NCBI GenBank assembly: GCA_002329325.1
Contig: DCTX01000048.1
Location: 13,199-22,906 of the forward strand
Direction: 5' to 3'
Length of the DNA: 9,708 nt
From: Anaerolineales bacterium UBA1429
GTDB lineage: Bacteria > Chloroflexota > Anaerolineae > UBA1429
Positions 1-4,562 of the stretch are shown here, piece after piece. Each line of letters opens with the position of its first letter. Positions within the stretch are counted from its first letter, which is position 1. The notes under the pieces are model-generated. The model saw only the letters and a list, made by a program, of their open reading frames with translations. It was not told the DNA's origin and searched no databases. Position numbers and translations under genes: made by a program.

Positions 1-190
1 TACCCGCCAGTCGCCCCAAACCCTCCGCGAGTCCTTCGGTGTCCACCGCGTACTCGTGGCAGGACTCCCGAAAACGGCCCAGCGCTGCCCTTAGCATGGC
101 CTCCGCAGAGCGCATCTCACTGGCCATATCCAAACCACGGCCTGCGTAACGCTCGAGAGCGCGTGGGGAGGCGGAACTCACAGGAACCAT
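1..190 (-). CDS. N-terminal part of an unrecognised helical protein downstream of a WXG100 gene (runs off left edge)
   Basis: Reading leftward from an ATG at 190, 63 codons stay open to the window edge, starting MVPVSSASPRALERY. The start is supported by GAGGAGG about 10 nt upstream. After a short Ser/Pro-rich lead the residues look amphipathic and helical (MASEMRSAEAMLRAALGRF). No signal peptide or membrane segment is visible. The gene follows the WXG100 gene on the same strand with a 115-nt gap, so the two are probably cotranscribed. In type VII secretion loci a second helical protein or a larger substrate often follows the WXG100 gene, and this could be such a partner or the N-terminal domain of an effector. 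That role is inferred from position only. Codon use looks less GC-extreme than in the genes to the right. Confidence 0.55.
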   Translation of the reverse strand, partial: MVPVSSASPRALERYAGRGLDMASEMRSAEAMLRAALGRFRESCHEYAVDTEGLAEGLGRLAG

Positions 191-268
191 AAAGCAAGCA
201 CCTCCTCAAAGGCAAGGCACAAGACCCGTACTGCCCATCCGGCCCAGAGCGGCAGAGACGTGCAGACG

Positions 269-292
269 GCATCATCCTCTGACGGATGATGC
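269..292. other. Intercistronic hairpin, 9-bp perfect stem
   Basis: GCATCATCC, a 6-nt loop, then GGATGATGC form a perfect 9-bp stem. It lies between the WXG100 stop codon and the start of the next minus-strand gene. No T-run follows on either strand, so it is not a standard intrinsic terminator. In this position it could stabilise the upstream message or reduce read-through. The structure is seen directly; the role is inferred. Confidence 0.45.
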
Positions 293-305
293 AATAAGGC
301 GCGTC

Positions 306-587
306 CTAGGCGTTGCCTCCGGCGCTCATGATGTCCTGGTTGATCCGCTGGATATTGGCGCGCAGCTCTTCCAGAGCCGATTTGCTCTTCTGCAGGTTCG
401 CATACGTCTCCTGCCAGCGAGTGCGGAACTCCTGAGCCAGCCGCCCATCCCAGACGTTAGGATCGGACAAGGTCTGTCCCTCACGGTTAAGGGCGTCTAT
501 CTGCTCTACCAATCCTCCATTGATGATTCGCTGCATCTGCTGAATGGCGGCCTTGGCTGCTGCCGTTGAAAGCACTCGCTCTGTCAT
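306..587 (-). CDS. WXG100 family (ESAT-6-like) small secreted protein
   Basis: A 93-residue protein with the WXG100 layout. A first amphipathic helix (about residues 5-35) leads to a central W-D-G turn (VWDGRLAQEF), followed by a second long helix ending near DIMSAGG. Length and motif position match the family, whose members form helical-hairpin dimers exported by type VII (ESX) secretion systems or act as partners of larger secreted proteins. It has no Sec signal peptide, as expected. The start was set at the ATG at 587 because GGAGGA sits 4 nt before it. An ATG four codons upstream (599) would place that ribosome site inside the coding region. A promoter-like pair lies upstream at 641-669, and a second gene follows on the same strand. 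No secretion ATPase is in the window, so export is inferred from family. Confidence 0.85.
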   Translation of the reverse strand: MTERVLSTAAAKAAIQQMQRIINGGLVEQIDALNREGQTLSDPNVWDGRLAQEFRTRWQETYANLQKSKSALEELRANIQRINQDIMSAGGNA

Positions 588-591
588 GTCT

Positions 592-597
592 TCCTCC
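592..597 (-). promoter_or_regulatory. Ribosome binding site deciding the WXG100 start
   Basis: On the minus strand GGAGGA lies 4 nt before the ATG at 587. It overlaps codons 2 and 3 of the frame if the upstream ATG at 599 were used, so it favours the shorter protein. Confidence 0.6.
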
Positions 598-640
598 ATT
601 CATGGACATTATCAGATAGCCAGCAGTTAAAACCGCTTTC

Positions 641-669
641 ACTATACTATATTTGAACTCCCTCCGCAA
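641..669 (-). promoter_or_regulatory. Sigma70-like promoter of the WXG100 gene
   Basis: On the minus strand TTGCGG (664-669) and TATAGT (641-646) are separated by exactly 17 nt. They sit in the most AT-rich stretch of this end of the window, about 55 nt upstream of the WXG100 start. Spacing and -10 match are good, and the -35 keeps TTG. Confidence 0.5.
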
Positions 670-723
670 GCCCTTCCGCCTGACTTTCCAGCATTTTCCT
701 CTTCCCCCACCCCTTCCCCTCCT

Positions 724-750
724 GGAACCCGGGCGCGCCTCTCGCGTCTA
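724..750 (+). promoter_or_regulatory. Possible ECF-sigma promoter of the CreD-like gene
   Basis: GGAAC (724-728) and CGTCTA (745-750) are separated by 16 nt, 46 nt upstream of the gene start. ECF sigma factors of the SigE/RpoE type recognise a GGAAC-like -35 and a CGTC-like -10 at this spacing. No good sigma70 -35 pairs with the nearby TATAGC (749-754). A small hairpin (CAGGA 756-760 with TCCTG 772-776) lies in the leader. The call rests on short motifs only. Confidence 0.35.
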
Positions 751-783
751 TAGCGCAGGAGTAGGTTCGATTCCTGACGAATG

Positions 784-791
784 GGAGGAGG
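784..791 (+). promoter_or_regulatory. Ribosome binding site deciding the CreD-like start
   Basis: GGAGGAGG ends 4 nt before the ATG at 796. The alternative in-frame ATG at 781 lies before this site and would encode it as Gly-Gly-Gly, so initiation at 796 is preferred. Confidence 0.6.
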
Positions 792-795
792 CCTT

Positions 796-1974
796 ATGTC
801 TGTGGGACGCGTTGCAGCGATCGTGTTCATCTTTTTGTGCGTCACGGTGGCCTGGGTTGTCCTGGGGAGCAGCGTCACCCTGCGCACCAACCAGGGGCAT
901 AGCGATCTGGGCAGGCAGGTCGAGCAGCTCTGGGGCAGCGAGCAGTCACAACTGGCCCCCCAGGTGGCAGTCACCCTGCCCGATGGCAGCAAGCAAAGCC
1001 TGGAGCTGGCCTCCAGCGATATCAACGTGGACCTGAGCCTGGATCAGCGGCGCAAGGGGCTGATGTGGTACGACACCTACAGCGTCACCTTTGAGGGGAA
1101 GTACCAGGTGGCCAACACGCTGCAGGTCCCCGTCACCGCCACGGTCACCTTCAGCTTCCCGTCCGACAACGCCATCTATGACGATTTCGAGTTACGCATC
1201 GGCGACCAGCAGATCACGCCCAAGGGCGTGACCTCCAGCGTCCCCGGCACACTGCCCCTGGCCCCAGGCGAGAGCTCGGAGATCTATGTGACCTACAAGT
1301 CGCGTGGGCTCGATCGCTGGGTCTACCGCTTTGCGGACAGGATCACGACGGTGCGCGATTTCACCCTGACCGTCAACACCGATTTCACCGGGTACGACTT
1401 TCCCGAGCGAACGGTATCCGCCTCCAGCAAGACGCGCACGGCCCAGGGGTGGGAGCTGCAGTGGCGCTTTGCCAGCCTGGTCTCCGATTTCGGCGTGGGC
1501 GTCGAGATGCCCCACAAGCTCAACCCCGGCCCCCTGGCTAGCCGCATGAGCTTCTTCGCGCCGGTCTCGCTGCTCTTCTTCTTCACCGTGCTGCTGGTGC
1601 TGGGCGTGATCAAGGGCGTGAACCTGCACCCCATGCACTACTTTTACCTGGGGGCGGCGTTCTTTGCCTTCCACCTGCTCTTCGCCTACCTGGTGGACCA
1701 TGTGCTGGTGGAGGTGGCCTTTGTGACGGCGGCGCTGGTGTCGCTCGGGCTGGTGATCAGCTACCTGTGGCGGGTGGTCGGGCCGCGCTTCGCCCTCCGC
1801 GAAGCGGGCCTCTCCCAGCTCATCTTCCTGGTGCTCTTTTCGTACGCCTTTTTCTTTGAGGGCTACACGGGGCTGGTGGTGACGGTGGGGGCCATCCTGA
1901 CCCTGGCAGTGCTGATGCAGGTGACGGCCAAGGTGGATTGGGCGGCCAAGTTCGCCAGAAAGCCCAAGGCCTAG
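796..1974 (+). CDS. CreD-like inner membrane protein
   Basis: A 392-residue protein. One N-terminal membrane segment (about residues 4-25) precedes a beta-rich extracytoplasmic domain (about 26-245), and at least four hydrophobic segments follow (about 252-273, 280-302, 304-327, 338-378). This matches CreD (Cet family): N-terminal anchor, large periplasmic domain, C-terminal membrane bundle. The C-terminal block with HPMHYFYLGAAFFAFHLLF and EGYTGLVVTVGAILTLAVLM, ending in VDW, resembles the CreD C-terminus, where similar HPxQY and RRIDW signatures occur. CreD is slightly longer and is induced by the CreBC envelope-stress system in Proteobacteria; its molecular role is unclear. No CreBC-type genes are adjacent. 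The gene appears monocistronic, has a possible ECF promoter, and ends before a hairpin terminator. An alternative name would simply be multi-pass membrane protein. Confidence 0.65.
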   Translation: MSVGRVAAIVFIFLCVTVAWVVLGSSVTLRTNQGHSDLGRQVEQLWGSEQSQLAPQVAVTLPDGSKQSLELASSDINVDLSLDQRRKGLMWYDTYSVTFEGKYQVANTLQVPVTATVTFSFPSDNAIYDDFELRIGDQQITPKGVTSSVPGTLPLAPGESSEIYVTYKSRGLDRWVYRFADRITTVRDFTLTVNTDFTGYDFPERTVSASSKTRTAQGWELQWRFASLVSDFGVGVEMPHKLNPGPLASRMSFFAPVSLLFFFTVLLVLGVIKGVNLHPMHYFYLGAAFFAFHLLFAYLVDHVLVEVAFVTAALVSLGLVISYLWRVVGPRFALREAGLSQLIFLVLFSYAFFFEGYTGLVVTVGAILTLAVLMQVTAKVDWAAKFARKPKA

Positions 1975-2020
1975 GCCGCTGCCGCTGGCCCATGGCGCCC
2001 TCATGCGGCGGAAACGAAAG

Positions 2021-2055
2021 AGGGCTATGGGGACGGGATTCGTCCCCATAGCCCT
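2021..2055. terminator. Shared terminator between convergent genes, 15-bp perfect stem
   Basis: AGGGCTATGGGGACG, the loop GGATT, then CGTCCCCATAGCCCT form a perfect 15-bp stem. It lies between the plus-strand CreD-like gene and the minus-strand aldolase. Read on the minus strand the stem is followed by CTTTCGTTTC, a broken U-tract, so termination should be stronger for the aldolase transcript. On the plus strand only TTGTGG follows the stem. Confidence 0.8.
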
Positions 2056-2082
2056 TGTGGCGATCGGCGCCTCGACCGTCAG

Positions 2083-2886
2083 TTACTGGGAGAGCTTTTC
2101 CACGATGGAGCGCAGCGCGCCGCCCTGCCGTGACCAGTAGATCGTGTTGTTGCGCAGCTCGTCGCCCAGGCAAAAGTGACGCACGCCCAGGTCAATGTAG
2201 TACTGGGCGTCATCGGGCGAGTTGATCTCACAGCGGGCCTGCTTGCCGTGGGCCAGGGCCACGCGGATCATCTCGCGCTCGGCGGCCTTGAACTCGTCAA
2301 AGTGCTGCGCCGAGTTCCAGCCCCGGCTCATGGAATAGTCCGAGGGGCCGAACTGGACGATATCCACGCCCTCCACCGAGCAGATCTCCTCGATGTTGTC
2401 CATGGCCTCCTTCTTCTCGATCATGAACACGAACACCGTGTCGCGCACCATGGCGGCATAGTCCATCTGGGGACGGCTGGGCTGATAGCCGATCCAGCGG
2501 CGGTTGGGGTAGCCAAAGCGCCCCAGGTCCTGGGGCGTATCGGGGCGCACCAGGTGGATGGTCTCGCGCACCTCGTCCGCCGTCTTGTGGTCGGTGAACA
2601 TGATGGCCTGAAAGCCGGAGGCCATCGCCTTTTGCGCCACATAGGCGCGGTTCTGAAAGTCCAGCTTGATCATGGTGCCCATGTTATGGAGCTCGGCGGC
2701 CCGAGCGATATTCTCCAGATCATAGTCAGTGAACGGCGCATACTCGACCACAAACTCCACATAGTCAAAGTGGCCCGTGGAGCCCACGATCTCGGTGATG
2801 ACCGGCCAGCCGGACTCGATGCGGGTGCCGATGGAGGGCAGTCCATTGGCGAGCAGATAGCGCAGCTTGTTCGTCTTCATGTTCAT
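2083..2886 (-). CDS. HpcH/HpaI aldolase family protein, divergent subgroup
   Basis: A 267-residue TIM-barrel protein of the HpcH/HpaI aldolase/citrate lyase family. Members carry out metal-dependent retro-aldol cleavage of 2-keto-3-deoxy acids or related 4-hydroxy-2-oxo acids in the cytoplasm. The metal ligands are present: Glu157 in FMIEKKEA and Asp183 in VQFGPSDYS. Length is normal. Two positions differ from HpaI: the EHGP-type motif with catalytic His is EYAP here (Tyr49), and the substrate-binding Arg segment reads MIKLD (Lys74). I recall relatives sharing these changes, so this may be a subgroup trait and not decay; the substrate may differ. The ATG at 2886 was chosen because GAGAGGG lies about 9 nt upstream. 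It follows the flavodoxin-fold gene by 180 nt on the same strand and is the last gene before the terminator at 2021-2055. Confidence 0.85.
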   Translation of the reverse strand: MNMKTNKLRYLLANGLPSIGTRIESGWPVITEIVGSTGHFDYVEFVVEYAPFTDYDLENIARAAELHNMGTMIKLDFQNRAYVAQKAMASGFQAIMFTDHKTADEVRETIHLVRPDTPQDLGRFGYPNRRWIGYQPSRPQMDYAAMVRDTVFVFMIEKKEAMDNIEEICSVEGVDIVQFGPSDYSMSRGWNSAQHFDEFKAAEREMIRVALAHGKQARCEINSPDDAQYYIDLGVRHFCLGDELRNNTIYWSRQGGALRSIVEKLSQ

Positions 2887-2929
2887 GATTGTGTTCCCTC
2901 TCGTTTGTGCTCTCGCGCTGCATGGCCTC

Positions 2930-3042
2930 GCGCCGCCGGGCAGGGCCTGCCCGGTCGGCGCACCTATACTACCGCATCGCGGACTCGAGCGCCAGCGATG
3001 CCCCGGGGCACACCGTCGGTCTCTGATGGCCGGCTGTCGGCC
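2930..3042. repeat. Cluster of three inverted repeats in the leader of the aldolase gene
   Basis: The 180-nt gap between the flavodoxin-fold and aldolase genes holds three potential hairpins. The first (2930-2961) has a 14-bp stem with one bulged T at 2955 and a GGC loop. The second pairs GCATCGC (2974-2980) with GCGATGC (2995-3001). The third pairs GGCCG (3028-3032) with CGGCC (3038-3042). None is followed by a T-run on the minus strand. A -10-like TAGTAT/TATAGG lies between the first two without a convincing -35. They may be processing or attenuation structures, operator sites or a dispersed palindromic repeat; the sequence does not decide. Confidence 0.4.
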
Positions 3043-3066
3043 GACCCAGACCCCGCCGCGGCACCC

Positions 3067-3609
3067 TCACAGACCCAGCCCGACGCGATAGGCCTGCTCC
3101 ATCAACGGGCTGCCGGGGGCATAGGAGAGCTCGCGTGTGTGCACGATGGTATCCACCAGCACCATGTCGCGGTTCTGAAAATCTCCCAGGTACCAGTTGT
3201 AGATGGGCAGGTAGCCCGCCGGATCGGGCCGCCCCTGCGAGAATACGCCCACCAGCTTGATGCCCGGGTGGATGCGCACCTTCCAGTCCTTGTCCAGCAG
3301 GCAGTAGTGCCGGTTCATGTACGTGATCATGGGGCCGCAGACCTGAGAGGCGTAGACTGGCGCGCTGACCACCAGGGCGCCCGCGCTATGGAGCTCGGCC
3401 CAATAGGGCTTGAGATCGTCCTCGACGATGCAATCCACGCTGTTCTCTTTGCAGGTACGGCAGCCCTGGCAGCCGCGCACGTTCATTTCGTCGATCTCGT
3501 ACACCAGCACCTCGTGCCCGGCATCCTGGGCCCCGCGCAACACCTCGCGCGCCAGGGTGGAAGACGGCCCCTCTTTGTGGGGACTGCCCAGTACAGCGAT
3601 GACCTTCAT
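3067..3609 (-). CDS. Flavodoxin-fold NAD(P)H-dependent oxidoreductase with Isf-like cysteine cluster
   Basis: A 180-residue protein of the NADPH-dependent FMN reductase / iron-sulfur flavoprotein superfamily. The N-terminal strand and phosphate loop read VLGSPHKEGPSSTLA (residues 6-20), which binds the FMN phosphate. The SAPVYASQVCGPM block (82-94) is the usual second flavin contact. Between them lies C47-x2-C50-x2-C53-x6-C60, matching the compact CX2CX2CX4-7C motif that binds a [4Fe-4S] cluster in archaeal and bacterial Isf proteins. A related GCxxC pattern also occurs in flavoproteins without a cluster, so cluster binding is not certain. The protein would pass electrons from NAD(P)H or ferredoxin-type donors to an unknown acceptor. 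GAGGAGAG lies 5 nt before the ATG. The aldolase follows on the same strand and the zinc-ribbon gene precedes it, each about 200 nt away. Confidence 0.8.
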   Translation of the reverse strand: MKVIAVLGSPHKEGPSSTLAREVLRGAQDAGHEVLVYEIDEMNVRGCQGCRTCKENSVDCIVEDDLKPYWAELHSAGALVVSAPVYASQVCGPMITYMNRHYCLLDKDWKVRIHPGIKLVGVFSQGRPDPAGYLPIYNWYLGDFQNRDMVLVDTIVHTRELSYAPGSPLMEQAYRVGLGL

Positions 3610-3674
3610 GGGAACTCTCCTCTAGTGTGTGTGCGGCCTTGTGAGGGCAATAACGCTTGCCCGCGTCCCCCTCA

Positions 3675-3690
3675 GCCGCCACTTGGCGGC
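3675..3690. other. Hairpin upstream of the flavodoxin-fold gene
   Basis: GCCGCC, ACTT, GGCGGC form a 6-bp GC stem with a tetraloop. A second weak stem, GGGCAA/TTGCCC, lies at 3645-3662. Both are in the 208-nt gap between the zinc-ribbon gene and the flavodoxin-fold gene. Neither is followed by a T-run on the minus strand, and I see no convincing promoter in this gap. Confidence 0.3.
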
Positions 3691-3733
3691 CCGTCGCAGA
3701 GGAACGCATCGAACGCTGAGTTCATCGGATCTC

Positions 3734-3760
3734 GCGCAGAGAGCGCCAAGAGCGCAGAGA
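3734..3760. repeat. Three tandem 9-bp units, GCGCAGAGA type
   Basis: GCGCAGAGA, GCGCCAAGA and GCGCAGAGA follow each other without a gap; units 1 and 3 are identical and unit 2 differs at three bases. It lies in non-coding DNA downstream of the zinc-ribbon gene. Similar CGCAGAGA/CGCAAAGA runs recur between genes in many environmental bacterial genomes, so this may be one copy of a dispersed repeat; that is from memory and not shown here. Confidence 0.5.
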
Positions 3761-3817
3761 AGGCATGAGCCGATGCGACGGCTGCGGCATGTGCCGTGCC
3801 TCGCCGCGCGAGTGGGG

Positions 3818-4414
3818 CTAGAGCCGCCGCGCCAGCTCGTCCAGCCCTGCCTCCAGCTCGGCGACGCGGGCAGCCAGGCGGTCGCGCTCGACATGGGTTT
3901 GAGTTCCTGCTGCCGATATCTGGGCCAGCTCGCGTTCTAGGCGGGCAACCGCTGTCTTGACCTTGGATCCCTGGCTCCAGGCCACCGCCCACAGCGCGAG
4001 CCCTACCAGAACTCCCATTCCCCCACATGCGGCGCTCTCGTCTGGGGAAAGGAAGAGTAACGACATAGCCATAGCCAGGCCGCCCCACAGCCACCATTTC
4101 GCGCTGCTCTGTCCGCGTACCTGCTTGATCCGCTGCTGTGTAGCCACATACTGGTCTGTCAACGTACGCAACTGGAGATCCAGCTCGACCAACCGCTCTC
4201 GCATGCGCCTCAACGCCTCGCTGCGCGCCAGGTAGACGGTGCTGGTCTCGATGTTGGCGAGTTGGGCGATGGGATACCCCGAAGCGCCCATGGTCATCTC
4301 CAACGTGGACCCGCAATAGCCACATCTGGTGATCTCGCCCGGTCGCACGGCATACACCGGGCTGCCGCACTTGGGGCACTGCACCACGCGCACCTGACTC
4401 TCTCCGTCTGTCAT
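3818..4414 (-). CDS. Zinc-ribbon, coiled-coil membrane protein of unknown function
   Basis: A 198-residue protein with clear modules. A zinc ribbon uses C13-x2-C16 and C31-x2-C34. A first charged helical or coiled-coil stretch spans about residues 60-103, two hydrophobic segments about 107-123 and 131-147 form a likely membrane hairpin, and a second Arg/Glu/Leu-rich coiled coil (about 152-196) reaches the C-terminus. With two membrane passes both the zinc ribbon and the C-terminal coil would lie on the same, probably cytoplasmic, side. The ATG at 4414 was chosen because AAGGTGG lies about 10 nt upstream; an in-frame GTG at 4447 would add 11 residues and bury that site. The gene has its own -10 element at 4474-4482. 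I do not recognise the family; a scaffold or sensor role would be a guess. Confidence 0.7.
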   Translation of the reverse strand: MTDGESQVRVVQCPKCGSPVYAVRPGEITRCGYCGSTLEMTMGASGYPIAQLANIETSTVYLARSEALRRMRERLVELDLQLRTLTDQYVATQQRIKQVRGQSSAKWWLWGGLAMAMSLLFLSPDESAACGGMGVLVGLALWAVAWSQGSKVKTAVARLERELAQISAAGTQTHVERDRLAARVAELEAGLDELARRL

Positions 4415-4473
4415 GCGTCTGTCCCCACCTTGCCAGTCATTGCCCACGCCCCATGGAGCCGCCTTTCTTCATC

Positions 4474-4482
4474 AGTATATCA
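4474..4482 (-). promoter_or_regulatory. Extended -10 promoter of the zinc-ribbon gene
   Basis: On the minus strand TGATATACT combines the TGn extension with a TATACT -10 box, 59 nt upstream of the ATG at 4414. No good -35 is found at 16-18 nt, as allowed for extended -10 promoters. It suggests this gene is not only read through from the E1 gene. Confidence 0.45.
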
Positions 4483-4518
4483 TCCTGGGGCGACGCTCGC
4501 CAGTACACGAAACCCCTT

Positions 4519-4549
4519 CCTGCGCTGTCGGGCGCTCGCTCTGCGCAGG
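4519..4549 (-). terminator. Weak hairpin after the E1 gene
   Basis: A 7-bp stem, CCTGCGC with GCGCAGG, has a 17-nt loop and lies just past the E1 stop codon. On the minus strand it is followed by AAGGGGTTTCG, not by a proper U-tract. It may slow read-through into the zinc-ribbon gene but is not a convincing intrinsic terminator. Confidence 0.25.
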
Positions 4550-4562
4550 TTCGCTCGTCTCC

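Noticed and set aside
751..780. tRNA-like T-arm (GGTTCGATTCC) upstream of the CreD-like gene
   Set aside because: Only a T-loop-like stretch with an imperfect stem is present. No acceptor, D-arm or anticodon arm can be folded around it, so it is not called as a tRNA or attachment site.
1192..2049. Minus-strand open frame of 285 codons opposite the CreD-like gene
   Set aside because: It runs through the terminator hairpin, is rich in His, Gln and Arg, and has no recognisable domain.
2961..2970. TATACT-like box as a plus-strand promoter
   Set aside because: No -35 at a useful distance and no plus-strand gene downstream.
2176..3768. Long plus-strand open frame of 530 codons antisense to the aldolase and flavodoxin-fold genes
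   Set aside because: It has a His/Val/Ala/Gly-rich composition typical of the reverse strand of GC-rich genes, no domain, and it crosses the intergenic gap. The minus-strand genes have clear family motifs.
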